Numbered from the stretch's first letter, positions 24,790 through 33,244 are shown. The stretch: DNA of 40,694 nt from Firmicutes bacterium UBA2058 (GCA_002332905.1 DDAM01000044.1:1-40694), one strand, 5' to 3'. The notes: a model not told the origin generated them from the letters alone. Numbers and translations: made by a program.

Positions 24790-24890
24790 AATTTCCTCCA
24801 TCTCGGCTTCACAAAAAAATTGATGAAGAATCGTTTTTTGATTCTTCCATAGAGTGAAGAGCGTTTTTTCTCTTCACTTTATTCACTACT
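24790..24890 (-). promoter_or_regulatory. Start-proximal double-hairpin leader (L2 class) before rbsK
   Basis: Two perfect 8-bp hairpins: GTGAAGAG/CTCTTCAC (24854-24861, 24870-24877) and GAAGAATC/GATTCTTC (24825-24832, 24840-24847). They are followed by TTTTTTTGTGAAGCCGAGATGGAGG. Blocks CTATGGAAGAATC and AATTTT-TGTG, and ATGGAGGAAATTATG, are shared with the nucleoside hydrolase leader, so the two are homologous copies. Confidence 0.7.
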
Positions 24891-24895
24891 TTTCC

Positions 24896-25828
24896 TTAAT
24901 CCAATTTATATATTGATTCTAACAATAGCTCTCTAAATTTAACTATATCTACTCCCATTAAAACTTTAGGATTTGTTTCATCGTACTTTATCCATTCTCT
25001 ATTATCACCAACAGTCATTCCTCTATTAAGAGATTCAGAACAATCAACATCTACCGGCATATGTCTATAAGTGAAAAGTTCTGGATGAATTAAGTACATT
25101 ATTGCACTTGCATCATGAATTGGAGTAAATGTACCCTCTTTTACATGGTCACCATTAAAATAAAAGTTTAAAACCTCTCCACACATATTTGAAACCTTGC
25201 CCTTGCTTTTTAAAAGCTCATTGACATCATCTCTATAAAGACCTGTATTATGTGTAACATCTAATCCATTCATAACTATTTTAACTTTAGATGCAAAAAC
25301 AATTTTTGCTGCCTCAGGATCAGCCCATATATTAAATTCAGCAGTTGAAGTTACATTACCACCACTTATTGCACCACCCATAAGAACTATTTCATCTATA
25401 TTTTCTTTTACTTCTGGATAAACCTTTAAAAGAAGTGCAATATTAGTTAGCGGTCCTATTGGAACTAAGGTAACTTTTTCACTTGATTTAAGTATTGTAT
25501 TTTTTAAAAATTCTATTGCATTTTCACTTACAATTTTACTTGCAGTCTCAGGTAATTCGTAATTTCCCATACCAGTTGTACCATGAACAGTTCCTGCTAC
25601 TCTTTTTTCCCTTATCAGTGGAGTATCAGCTCCTTTTGCGACCTTTATATCTCTATTTAAAAATGAAACTAACTTTAATGCGTTATTTGTTACTTTTTCT
25701 ATACTTTGATTCCCTGTTACTGTTGTAATTCCAAGTATATTAAGCTTATCTTCGTTTGCTATAGCAAGTAATATTGCGACTGCATCATCAATACCTGGGT
25801 CACAATCTATAATAATATTTTTTCTCAT
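24896..25828 (-). CDS. Inosine-uridine preferring nucleoside hydrolase
   Basis: A 310-residue ribonucleoside hydrolase (IUNH/Rih family) that cleaves nucleosides to base and ribose. The calcium-binding N-terminal IIIDCDPGIDDAVAILLA (5-22) is perfect. VPIGPLTNIALLL (about 120), EIVLMGGAISGGNV, AEFNIWADPEAA and MNGLDVTHN follow; the C-terminal IHDASAIMYL supplies the last Asp. Base preference (purine or pyrimidine) is not decidable. The start at 25828 follows ATGGAGGAAATT. It sits between the nucleoside permease genes and ribokinase, so imported nucleosides would be split and the ribose phosphorylated. Confidence 0.93.
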   Translation of the reverse strand: MRKNIIIDCDPGIDDAVAILLAIANEDKLNILGITTVTGNQSIEKVTNNALKLVSFLNRDIKVAKGADTPLIREKRVAGTVHGTTGMGNYELPETASKIVSENAIEFLKNTILKSSEKVTLVPIGPLTNIALLLKVYPEVKENIDEIVLMGGAISGGNVTSTAEFNIWADPEAAKIVFASKVKIVMNGLDVTHNTGLYRDDVNELLKSKGKVSNMCGEVLNFYFNGDHVKEGTFTPIHDASAIMYLIHPELFTYRHMPVDVDCSESLNRGMTVGDNREWIKYDETNPKVLMGVDIVKFRELLLESIYKLD

Positions 25829-25935
25829 AATTTCCTCCATTACGTCGTTTCACGGCGCCACAAAATTTGATTCTTCCATAGTGTGAAACACATTTCACAC
25901 TGTGAAGATGCTTTTATTCACACTTCTCCGATAAT
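25829..25935 (-). promoter_or_regulatory. Start-proximal hairpin leader (L2 class) before the nucleoside hydrolase
   Basis: A stem with 9 perfect pairs (AGTGTGAAA/TTTCACACT), extended by CTTC/GAAG, spans 25873-25907. TTTTGTGGCGCCGTGAAACGAC and GTAATGGAGGAAATTATG follow. The GTGAAAC after the stem could pair with its TTTCAC arm, giving a competing fold. The ends match the tmk leader. Confidence 0.7.
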
Positions 25936-25964
25936 TTAACTTAATGTTTAATAATAAAGTAATA

Positions 25965-25984
25965 GGGTCAAGTTTACTCGACCC
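25965..25984 (-). promoter_or_regulatory. Intercistronic hairpin after nupQ
   Basis: GGGTCGAG-TAAA-CTTGACCC on the minus strand, with one mismatched pair, followed by ATTACTTTATTATT. The U tract is broken, so this is a weak terminator or an RNA-stabilising hairpin inside the operon. Confidence 0.5.
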
Positions 25985-26008
25985 CATAAATCATTATTAA
26001 ACTAAACT

Positions 26009-26926
26009 TTATTTTCCGCTTAATTTTTCTCTTTTTTTCATTAATCTATAGCTATAAACTCCTAGACCTACTATAGTTACTAAATACGGCAGCATTTGAG
26101 CAATCTCCGAAGGGAAGGAGGCTAATTGCATTGCATTAGCTAAAGCTTGTGCTGTACCAAATAGCAGTGAAACTATAAATCCACCTATAGGTGTATTACC
26201 ACCCATTGCACTTGCAGCAAGAGCTATATATCCTCTACCTGCAGTCATATTTGTTGTGAATTTTGTCATATATCCACCAGACAAGAAGAATCCTCCTATT
26301 GCTGCTAATGCACAACTTAAAATAAGTGCAATAAATTGTATTCTTTGTGAGCTTATACCTACTGATTCAGCAGCATCTTTATTTTCACCAACTGCTCTAA
26401 TTTTAAGTCCTAGAGGTGTTTTATAAAGAACTATATGAAGTACTATAACACTTATCAAAGATAAATATGTCAATATGTTATGGTTAGACAAAACGTCACC
26501 TAAAAATGGTATGTTTTCTATGAACGGTATAGGAACTCTAGGTGTTTGAAAGCTTGTTATTGATGCTGAGTTTCCTCTGTCTCCAGAGAATGCTAACATC
26601 AACAACACTGTACCCCCAGCAGCCACTAGGTTAATAGCTATAGCAGCTATAATCTCATCAGTTTTTAACTTTAAAACAAAGAAAGCAAGTATAAATCCAA
26701 TAATTCCGCCTAATAAAACTGTTATTAATAATCCCATCCATGAGCTTCCAAATATTGAGCTAAATATTACTCCAAACAAAGCACTAAATAGCATTATACC
26801 TTCTAATGCCATATTTATAATACCTGATTTAGCAGCTATAGTTGCAGCTAATGTTGCAAATAAAATAGGAGTTGTTAATCTTAATATTGAATAAAAGAAC
26901 TCTGGTGATAAAACTGCATCCCACAT
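26009..26926 (-). CDS. nupQ: Nucleoside ABC transporter permease (NupQ-like)
   Basis: A 305-residue inner-membrane permease of the BPD_transp_2 family with about nine hydrophobic helices. Family features are the LAATIAAKSGIINMALEGIML stretch (about 24-44), AVGENKDAAESVGI (about 177) and TAGRGYIALAASAMGGNTPIGG. It pairs with the next upstream permease to import purine or other nucleosides, powered by NupO, fed by the NupN lipoprotein. The ATG at 26926 is one base after the upstream stop, with AAGGAGG inside the upstream 3' end. Substrate is inferred from the salvage genes around it. Confidence 0.88.
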   Translation of the reverse strand: MWDAVLSPEFFYSILRLTTPILFATLAATIAAKSGIINMALEGIMLFSALFGVIFSSIFGSSWMGLLITVLLGGIIGFILAFFVLKLKTDEIIAAIAINLVAAGGTVLLMLAFSGDRGNSASITSFQTPRVPIPFIENIPFLGDVLSNHNILTYLSLISVIVLHIVLYKTPLGLKIRAVGENKDAAESVGISSQRIQFIALILSCALAAIGGFFLSGGYMTKFTTNMTAGRGYIALAASAMGGNTPIGGFIVSLLFGTAQALANAMQLASFPSEIAQMLPYLVTIVGLGVYSYRLMKKREKLSGK

Positions 26927-26927
26927 A

Positions 26928-27995
26928 TTACTTTGCCTCCTTTATATTCAAATTATTTTTAGCTTCTTTTGCTATCATTTTATATCTATATTTGCTTAAG
27001 AATTGCTCCGCTACTATCAATAATATTATTACACCTTGTATAATTGATACTATTTCAACACTTACGTCTGTTGCTCTTGACATTATGGAAGCACCAACTC
27101 TTAGATAAGCTAAGAAAAACGCCGAAAATGGAACATATAATGGGTTTTTCTTTGCAAGTGTAGATATAATTATAGCATCCCAACCATATCCAAGTAGTGC
27201 TGTCCAAGTAAATCTGTCATAAATAGGACTTAATATTTCAACACCACCGCCTATACCAGCAATGAATCCACCAACTAGCTGTGAAATTAAAATAACTTTA
27301 ACTATACTTACTCCTGAATATTTAGCAAAATTTTCATTTTCTCCAGTAAGTCTTAATTCATATCCAATTTTAGTTTTGTATAAGAACCAGTATCCAAATA
27401 AAGCTACTAACAATGCTATAACTAAACCAACATGTATTCTTGTACCACTAAATAATGTAAATAAATTTGCACTGTCAGGTAAAACATATGAGCCTGCTCC
27501 AGTCTTTGGATCCCTTAAAATTTTCATTAATATAAAATTTGAAAAATATAATACCAAATAGTTAACCATCAGTGAAGAAACCAGCTCATTAGCTGTTGTT
27601 TTAACGTTCATTATTGCAGGTATTAAAGTAATCAATGAACCAGCTAATCCAGCTAAAAGAATACAAACTACTGGATGTAATCCTGCAGGCATAGCAAAAT
27701 TTAACGCAATAACTGATGCAACTAACCCTCCTATATGGAAAGCTCCTTCACCAGCAAGGTTAATTTGATTTGCGGAAAACATTATACAAACTCCAACACC
27801 AGTAAATATCAGAGGTATCATTGACTCTATTACATTCCCAAAATATCTTGATTTTTGTAATGGTCCAAACATTAGCTTTGTAATCGCTGTAATTGGCTCA
27901 TCACTAACTATTAATATTATTAAAAATGATATACCTAGTGCAATCAAAATAGCCATAACTGTTCTAAGTATATTAAGTTTAGTTGTGCTATTCAT
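26928..27995 (-). CDS. nupP: Nucleoside ABC transporter permease (NupP-like)
   Basis: A 355-residue permease, BPD_transp_2 family, with about ten membrane segments. Characteristic stretches: MFSANQINLAGEGAFHIGG (about 70-88), TANELVSSLMVNYL (about 134-147), LRLTGENENFAKYSGV (about 213-228) and GYGWDAIIISTLAKKNP. It forms the channel with NupQ. Its start (27995) overlaps the NupO stop by 8 nt, with GGAGGGAATAATGT before it, so translation is coupled. The longer N-terminus relative to NupQ is usual for this subunit. Confidence 0.88.
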   Translation of the reverse strand: MNSTTKLNILRTVMAILIALGISFLIILIVSDEPITAITKLMFGPLQKSRYFGNVIESMIPLIFTGVGVCIMFSANQINLAGEGAFHIGGLVASVIALNFAMPAGLHPVVCILLAGLAGSLITLIPAIMNVKTTANELVSSLMVNYLVLYFSNFILMKILRDPKTGAGSYVLPDSANLFTLFSGTRIHVGLVIALLVALFGYWFLYKTKIGYELRLTGENENFAKYSGVSIVKVILISQLVGGFIAGIGGGVEILSPIYDRFTWTALLGYGWDAIIISTLAKKNPLYVPFSAFFLAYLRVGASIMSRATDVSVEIVSIIQGVIILLIVAEQFLSKYRYKMIAKEAKNNLNIKEAK

Positions 27996-29535
27996 ACATT
28001 ATTCCCTCCAATACTTCGTCTTTTTTAATACCAAGCATGTATTTACCTAATTCCTCTTCAGTAAGATTTTTAACATCAGTAAACACGCCTGAAAACTGAC
28101 CTTTATAAATTACTGCTAACCTGTCACTAAGTTCAAACACTTCATTTAAATCAGCAGAGATAAGTATTACAGCACAGCCTTCATCTCTAAATTTTATAAT
28201 TCTTTTTCTGATAAATTCCGCAGCACCAACATCTATACCACGAGTAGGTTGGTTTGCTATTATAATTTTAGGATTTGCAGAGAATTCTCTAGCAACAACT
28301 ACCTTTTGAATATTACCACCAGATAGCATACCAATATTTTGTTTATATGAGCTACATTTTACAAGATATTCTTTGATTAAATCCTTTGCTTTTTCCTCTA
28401 TTTTCTTACTTTTAAGCATTACCTTTCCAGAGTATTCTTTGTTTTGATATTGATTAGAAAACATGTTATCTAAAATACTCATATTTTTTGCACATCCTAG
28501 AGTCATCCTATCTTCTGGTATATGTGCTACCTTTAAATCTCTAATATCTTTAATACTTAAATTTTTAACATCTGCATTAAATATTTGAATATTGCCACTA
28601 TACTGTTTATTAAGTCCAGTTAGCACCTCAATTAAATGTCCTTGTCCATTACCTTCTACTCCTGCAATACCAAATATTTCGCCACTTTTTATATCAAATG
28701 AGAGATTATCGACTCTAGTTTTGCCAGTAGAACCCTTTACAGTGAGGTTTCTTACACTCATAGCAACTTCACCTAAGTTTACAGGCTTTTTATCAAACTT
28801 TAAAACTACATCTCTTCCAACCATAAGCTTTGACATCTCATCAGTGGAAATATCCTTAACAGAATATGTACCTTGACTTTTACCGTTTCTCATAATAGTA
28901 GCTCTGTCACATATTGCCTTTATTTCATCAAGCTTATGAGATATAAATATAATTGTATGACCTAATTCTCTTAATTTCTTTAATTGGATAAATAGCTCGT
29001 CTGTTTCTTGAGGTGTTAATACTGCTGTAGGTTCATCAAGAATTAATATTTCCGCTCCTCTATAGAGAGCTTTTAATATTTCTACCTTTTGCTTAACCCC
29101 TACAGGTAGTTCTTCTACTTTAGCTGTAACATCAATATCAAAATTATATTTTTTTGCAATTTCTTCAGATATTTTAATAGCTTTATTCATGTCAGTGAAA
29201 AGACCACTCTTTTTAGGCTCAATACCTAAAATGATATTTTCAGCAACTGTTAGTGAAGGTACTAACATAAAGTGTTGATGAACCATTCCTATACCTTTAC
29301 TAATAGCATCTTGCGGTGATTTAATAGTAGTTTTTTCTCCATGAAGAATTATTTCTCCCTGTTCTGGAGCTTCTATACCAAATAGAATCTTCATAAGGGT
29401 ACTTTTTCCGGCACCATTCTCACCTAGCAAAGAGTGTATTTCACCTTTTTCGAGTTCAAATGTTACATCCTCGTTTGCGACTACACCATTTGCATAAATT
29501 TTCATTATATTTTTCATTTCTAAAACTTTATTCAA
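27988..29535 (-). CDS. nupO: Nucleoside ABC transporter ATPase, double ABC (NupO-like)
   Basis: A 515-residue ATPase with two fused ABC domains, like RbsA/MglA and Bacillus NupO. Domain 1 has Walker A GENGAGKST (about 37-45), the signature-region VGVKQKVEILKAL and Walker B LILDEPTAVLTP. Domain 2 has a degenerate Walker A GVEGNGQGHL (about 284), signature LSGGNIQKVVVAREF and IIANQPTRGIDVGA. The degenerate second site is normal for this family. I chose the TTG at 29535 because GAGGTGACTTAT precedes it; the GTG three codons earlier lies within that site. It energises NupP and NupQ. Confidence 0.9.
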   Translation of the reverse strand: MNKVLEMKNIMKIYANGVVANEDVTFELEKGEIHSLLGENGAGKSTLMKILFGIEAPEQGEIILHGEKTTIKSPQDAISKGIGMVHQHFMLVPSLTVAENIILGIEPKKSGLFTDMNKAIKISEEIAKKYNFDIDVTAKVEELPVGVKQKVEILKALYRGAEILILDEPTAVLTPQETDELFIQLKKLRELGHTIIFISHKLDEIKAICDRATIMRNGKSQGTYSVKDISTDEMSKLMVGRDVVLKFDKKPVNLGEVAMSVRNLTVKGSTGKTRVDNLSFDIKSGEIFGIAGVEGNGQGHLIEVLTGLNKQYSGNIQIFNADVKNLSIKDIRDLKVAHIPEDRMTLGCAKNMSILDNMFSNQYQNKEYSGKVMLKSKKIEEKAKDLIKEYLVKCSSYKQNIGMLSGGNIQKVVVAREFSANPKIIIANQPTRGIDVGAAEFIRKRIIKFRDEGCAVILISADLNEVFELSDRLAVIYKGQFSGVFTDVKNLTEEELGKYMLGIKKDEVLEGIMYE

Positions 29536-29570
29536 ATAAGTCACCTCTTTTTAATTAATAGCTAACAATT

Positions 29571-29602
29571 CTCAATTTTATTATATTAATTACAAAATTG
29601 AG
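29571..29602 (-). promoter_or_regulatory. Intercistronic hairpin before nupO
   Basis: CTCAATTTT/AAAATTGAG, a perfect 9-bp stem with a 14-nt loop, about 35 nt before nupO. It is AT-rich and lacks a U tract. Confidence 0.45.
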
Positions 29603-29624
29603 ACCTCTTAGATATCAATTAAAT

Positions 29625-29652
29625 GACAAGCGAGAGAAAACTCTCGCTCGTC
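29625..29652 (-). promoter_or_regulatory. Strong intercistronic hairpin after nupN
   Basis: GACGAGCGAGAG-TTTT-CTCTCGCTTGTC on the minus strand: a GC-rich 12-bp stem with one G-U pair, 10 nt after the nupN stop. No U tract follows, so it most likely protects the nupN message from 3' decay. Excess binding protein over permease is usual. Confidence 0.65.
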
Positions 29653-29662
29653 AATATTTTAA

Positions 29663-30775
29663 TTATTCTGCCTTATTAATTAAAGCTTTTATTTCTTCAT
29701 CAGTTTTACCAAATGAAGTATCAACAACTATTTTACCAGATGTTATATCAGCCTCTAATTGATCTATTGTAGCTCTTATTGATTCAGGAACCATTTCCTT
29801 ATAGTGATCATCTTTAACTATTTCAACTCCACCTTCGGCAAATCCCATTGATTCAGCTACTCCATAAGTTAATTTATCTTCCATATCAGCTTTTATAGCT
29901 CTTATTAAAGAGTTACCAACATTCTTAAGTGCTGATGTTGGGATATGTTTAGCCATATCTGGTAATAATGCAGCTTGGTCAGAGTCAACACCAAATGCAT
30001 ATCTGTTAGATTCTACAGCTGCTTCTATTTGACCTAAACCTGCAGCACCTGCAACGTTGTATCCAACGTCAACACCATTGTTATATTGCATTAAAGCTAA
30101 GTCTTTTCCTGCTGCTGAATCGTAGAAGTTTGTAACATAAGCTATAGCTACTTTTACTTCTGGATCAACATATTGAGCTCCTTGAATATATCCTAATAAG
30201 AAGTCAAGTATAACAGCATTTTCCATACCGCCTAAGAATCCAATTGTTTTATTTTCTGGATTAATCATTGGTAAGCTTGCATCTGTAGTCATTAATGCAG
30301 CTGCTGCTCCTACTAGGAATGATACTTCGTTTTGTTTATATAAAACGTTGTAAATATTCTTTGGATTTCCATTAGCTTCAAAATCAAAAGTTTCATCAAA
30401 GAATATGAATTTTTGATCTGGATATTTTTGAGCAGCTTTTGCTAAAATTCCAGCCATTTGCCATGTTCCAACTATGATTACATCATATTCTCCACTTTCA
30501 CAGTAATCCTCTACTGTAGGCTCCCATTTAGCTTCATCAGCTGGTGTAGCTCCCATTTGTTCAACTTTAAAATCAAATTTATCTTTTCCTAATTCATCTT
30601 TAAGTTTTGTTAATCCTTCATTAGCTGAATCAAAGAAAGATTTATCTCCTAAGTTACCATTTAATAATAAGGCTGCTTTATAAGCCTCCCCTTTTCCTGC
30701 CTTTTCTCCAGTAGCACATGCTGTTAAAGAGAAAAGCATTGCAATTACCAATACTATTGATAATATTCTTTTCAT
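29663..30775 (-). CDS. nupN: BMP-family nucleoside-binding lipoprotein (NupN-like)
   Basis: A 370-residue extracellular substrate-binding lipoprotein of the Bmp/Med family. The signal peptide MKRILSIVLVIAMLFSLTAC ends in lipobox LTAC (Cys 20). Family landmarks: LLLNGNLGDKSFFDSANEG (about 36-54), IIVGTWQMAG, KFIFFDETFDF, EVSFLVGAAAALM (about 150), GFLGGMENAVI and VDSDQAALLPD. BMP proteins bind purine nucleosides in several bacteria (PnrA, NupN), matching the salvage enzymes here. The start at 30775 follows AGGAGGAAATATTAA. Flanking hairpins on both sides suggest it is expressed above the other operon genes. Confidence 0.9.
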   Translation of the reverse strand: MKRILSIVLVIAMLFSLTACATGEKAGKGEAYKAALLLNGNLGDKSFFDSANEGLTKLKDELGKDKFDFKVEQMGATPADEAKWEPTVEDYCESGEYDVIIVGTWQMAGILAKAAQKYPDQKFIFFDETFDFEANGNPKNIYNVLYKQNEVSFLVGAAAALMTTDASLPMINPENKTIGFLGGMENAVILDFLLGYIQGAQYVDPEVKVAIAYVTNFYDSAAGKDLALMQYNNGVDVGYNVAGAAGLGQIEAAVESNRYAFGVDSDQAALLPDMAKHIPTSALKNVGNSLIRAIKADMEDKLTYGVAESMGFAEGGVEIVKDDHYKEMVPESIRATIDQLEADITSGKIVVDTSFGKTDEEIKALINKAE

Positions 30776-30819
30776 TTAATATTTCCTCCTAATTTGTTCA
30801 CATATATTATTATGTATCT

Positions 30820-30850
30820 AAACTGAGTTTAAATGTAAAAAACTCAGTTT
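30820..30850 (-). promoter_or_regulatory. Hairpin in the nupN leader
   Basis: Perfect 11-bp stem AAACTGAGTTT/AAACTCAGTTT with a 9-nt loop, 45 nt before the nupN start. No U tract follows in the operon direction. It may be a processing or 5'-stabilising hairpin between the ADP-ribosylglycohydrolase gene and nupN. Confidence 0.5.
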
Positions 30851-30896
30851 TTATATAAAGCATTACAAAGCTATATATAAATATAACTTAACTATA

Positions 30897-32285
30897 TTAA
30901 GATAAAGCTTTTGTAATACTTAATATCGTTTCATCAACTAATTCATCTAAAGTGATTTTTTCATAACCTCTCATGTATGTTACAAGAGTTGAAAAAGCTT
31001 CGTGAATAAGTCTTTTAGGAATGATACTCATTCCCTTTTGAATTCCAATAATAGGCATAATCATACCTGCATTGCAATCAACATCCACTCCACACATAGT
31101 TATAATTTTTAGAGTTTTTTCATAATCATTGTCACCATACATAAGTGCAATTATTTCACAGCATATATTAGGATATGCATGTATCCAATTGTATTTTATG
31201 TATTTTTGTTCACATTCATGTAAAGCGTCATGCCAATCATCATTTTTTAAGCATTGATTATATGCAAATTTAACAACACTATAATATTCTGAATCCTTTG
31301 GTATTGAATCTATAGTCGATTTAACAATTTCTTTAACATCGTCGCAAATATATGCTAAAGAAACCATTATTGCGCTAAACACTTCACCTATTATACCATT
31401 GTTAGCATGTGAAACCTCTCCATCCTTCCAAGCAAGCTCAGCGGCTAGTCTTGGATTTCCCGGAGCAACCATTCCACAAATAGCACCTCTCATTTGTGCA
31501 CCAATCCATTCGTTAAATGGATTATTAAATGTTCCACTCTCTGGAGGCATTAAACCTGCTCTAATGTTTCTTAATGCAAATTCCTCAGCAGACCAACCAG
31601 AAGGAATTAGTCCTGCCCATGCTAGGGCAATATCCTTGGAAGTTATATTGTATCCTTTTTCTTTGAATGCATCCAAAAATGCAAGTTCAAATGTTATATC
31701 ATCATTAAAAGTGTTAGGCTCTCTTAAGAATTCAGTTACCTCTCCAAAAGCTTCATATAAGTTTTTTGAAGTATATCCTTCAACCATTGTTCCCATAGCT
31801 GCTCCTATTATTTGAGAAAGCCATGCTGCTTTTGTTTGGTCTTTGAATTTTTCAGTATTTGTATCAACTTTTTCTGACTTTGGAAAACTAGCATTTTTAG
31901 CATAATCTTCAAAATTAACATAAACTTTATAGTTCCAATAGTCTGATTTTTCATTTTTTGTTGCATTTAAGAAGTTGTTTCTTAATTCAGCAGAAATTTT
32001 GTGAAGACTAATAAAATCTCCCTCTGCATGAGCTTTTGTACCTTTATCTAGAAGCTCATAGGCATCCTTTATTTCATATCCACGATTTTCTAACGCTTGA
32101 ACAGCAGCAATCATAATCCTTTCTGGAGCACCAGAACCAGGCACATTGCTCGCCCAATCTAAGGATATACTGTTGTCATAAAACTTAGAAACAGCTTTTA
32201 TAGCTGTCCAAGTTTGATCTTCCTCAGATAAAATTCTAGGCTTAGCATTAGAATATAAATTATATGCAATTTCCCAAGCTCTCAT
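30897..32285 (-). CDS. ADP-ribosylglycohydrolase family protein with N-terminal extension
   Basis: A 462-residue protein. Residues from about 150 onward resemble the ADP-ribosylglycohydrolase (ARH, DraG) fold. AAWLSQIIGAAMGTMVEGY (about 153-171) is the opening helix. FNDDITFELAFLDA (about 192-205) matches the metal site DDT-x-M, and GVDVDCNAGMIMPIIG (about 399-414) gives the second metal motif DxD. Residues 1-150 are a separate helical region I do not recognise. ARH enzymes cleave N- or O-glycosidic bonds to ribose. Within a nucleoside operon it may act on an ADP-ribosyl or ribosylated metabolite; that is inference. The start is 1 nt after the deoD stop. Confidence 0.85.
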   Translation of the reverse strand: MRAWEIAYNLYSNAKPRILSEEDQTWTAIKAVSKFYDNSISLDWASNVPGSGAPERIMIAAVQALENRGYEIKDAYELLDKGTKAHAEGDFISLHKISAELRNNFLNATKNEKSDYWNYKVYVNFEDYAKNASFPKSEKVDTNTEKFKDQTKAAWLSQIIGAAMGTMVEGYTSKNLYEAFGEVTEFLREPNTFNDDITFELAFLDAFKEKGYNITSKDIALAWAGLIPSGWSAEEFALRNIRAGLMPPESGTFNNPFNEWIGAQMRGAICGMVAPGNPRLAAELAWKDGEVSHANNGIIGEVFSAIMVSLAYICDDVKEIVKSTIDSIPKDSEYYSVVKFAYNQCLKNDDWHDALHECEQKYIKYNWIHAYPNICCEIIALMYGDNDYEKTLKIITMCGVDVDCNAGMIMPIIGIQKGMSIIPKRLIHEAFSTLVTYMRGYEKITLDELVDETILSITKALS

Positions 32286-32286
32286 A

Positions 32287-32988
32287 CTACGCTAACCCTA
32301 AAGCAATCTTCATCATATTTGTGAAGCCTTTCTCTCTTTCTTCTGGAGTTGTTTCTTGATGATTAACTATAGAATCTGAAACTGTTAATATAGTTAATGC
32401 GTTTACACCTGCAACAGCAGCGTTGCAATATAAAGCAAAGCTTTCCATTTCAGCTGCTAAAACTCCCATTTTAGCCCATTTTTTCCACGCTTCTGGATCT
32501 GCATTATAGAAAATATCAGATGATAAAATATTTCCTACAACAGTTTTTATATTGTTTTCATCAGCAATTTGCTTTGCCTTTGATAACAAATCAAACGAAG
32601 CTGTAGCTGAATATGTTCCAGGTAAATTGTATTGATGGGCGTAGTTTGTATCAGTACTAGAGCCTATTCCTAAAACTATATCATATAAATTTAATTTAGG
32701 ATCCATAGCTCCACATGAACCAATTCTAATTAAATTTTTAACTCCATAAAAATGTATTAACTCATAAGAGTAAATACCTATGGAAGCACAGCCCATTCCT
32801 GTTCCCATAACCGATACTCTTTTTCCATTGTATGTACCAGTGTAACCAAACATATTTCTTACTCCATTAAATTGAGTTACATCTTCTAAAAAATTTTCAG
32901 CTATAAATTTAGCTCTCAGAGGATCTCCTGGAAGCAATATAGTCTCTGCAATATCACCTTTTTTTGCACTATTGTGAGCGGTAGTCAT
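32287..32988 (-). CDS. deoD: Purine-nucleoside phosphorylase (DeoD type)
   Basis: A 233-residue hexameric PNP that splits purine nucleosides with phosphate to give base and (deoxy)ribose-1-phosphate. The family signature is complete: TILLPGDPLRAKFIAENFL (16-34), GMGCASIGIYSYELI (about 64-78), LIRIGSCGAM (about 86-95), GVLAAEMESFALY (about 175-187) and LTVSDSIV (Asp 205 region). The start at 32988 follows AAAAGGAGAAATATAT. It is the first gene of the nucleoside operon, 100 nt downstream of the consensus promoter at 33096. Confidence 0.95.
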   Translation of the reverse strand: MTTAHNSAKKGDIAETILLPGDPLRAKFIAENFLEDVTQFNGVRNMFGYTGTYNGKRVSVMGTGMGCASIGIYSYELIHFYGVKNLIRIGSCGAMDPKLNLYDIVLGIGSSTDTNYAHQYNLPGTYSATASFDLLSKAKQIADENNIKTVVGNILSSDIFYNADPEAWKKWAKMGVLAAEMESFALYCNAAVAGVNALTILTVSDSIVNHQETTPEEREKGFTNMMKIALGLA

Positions 32989-33052
32989 ATATATTTCTCC
33001 TTTTTATATAAATTCTTTTTTATTTTTATAATAATTATCAATGATTTAACAC

Positions 33053-33081
33053 CTAATACTTAATTTAAAATTAAGCATTAG
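33053..33081. promoter_or_regulatory. 29-bp palindrome at the nucleoside operon promoter
   Basis: CTAATACTTAATTT followed by AAATTAAGCATTAG: 13 of 14 pairs match. It begins about 15 bp downstream of the -10 element, at a position suited to a repressor operator or a 5' hairpin in the message. It does not resemble the PurR box as I know it. Confidence 0.6.
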
Positions 33082-33095
33082 TTTAGTACAATGAG

Positions 33096-33124
33096 ATTAT
33101 ATTTCTATTATTGCTTTTTGTCAA
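33096..33124 (-). promoter_or_regulatory. Consensus sigma-A promoter of the nucleoside operon
   Basis: Minus strand: TTGACA (33119-33124), 17-bp spacer, TATAAT (33096-33101). Both hexamers are perfect. It drives deoD and probably all eight genes to rbsK. Confidence 0.85.
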
Positions 33125-33211
33125 TAAAAAATGCGAATTTTAAGGTTATTCTTATTTAGTTTTCAATATATATAAGCAATTTATATATAATTTGTAAATT
33201 TTTTACAATAA

Positions 33212-33244
33212 AACAAAAAGTTGCTGCAAACTTTTGTAGCAACA
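33212..33244 (-). terminator. Intrinsic terminator of murA
   Basis: Minus strand: GTTGCTACAAAAGTTTGCAGCAAC, 6 outer pairs plus inner pairing, followed by TTTTTGTTTT. It lies about 20 nt after the murA stop. Confidence 0.8.
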
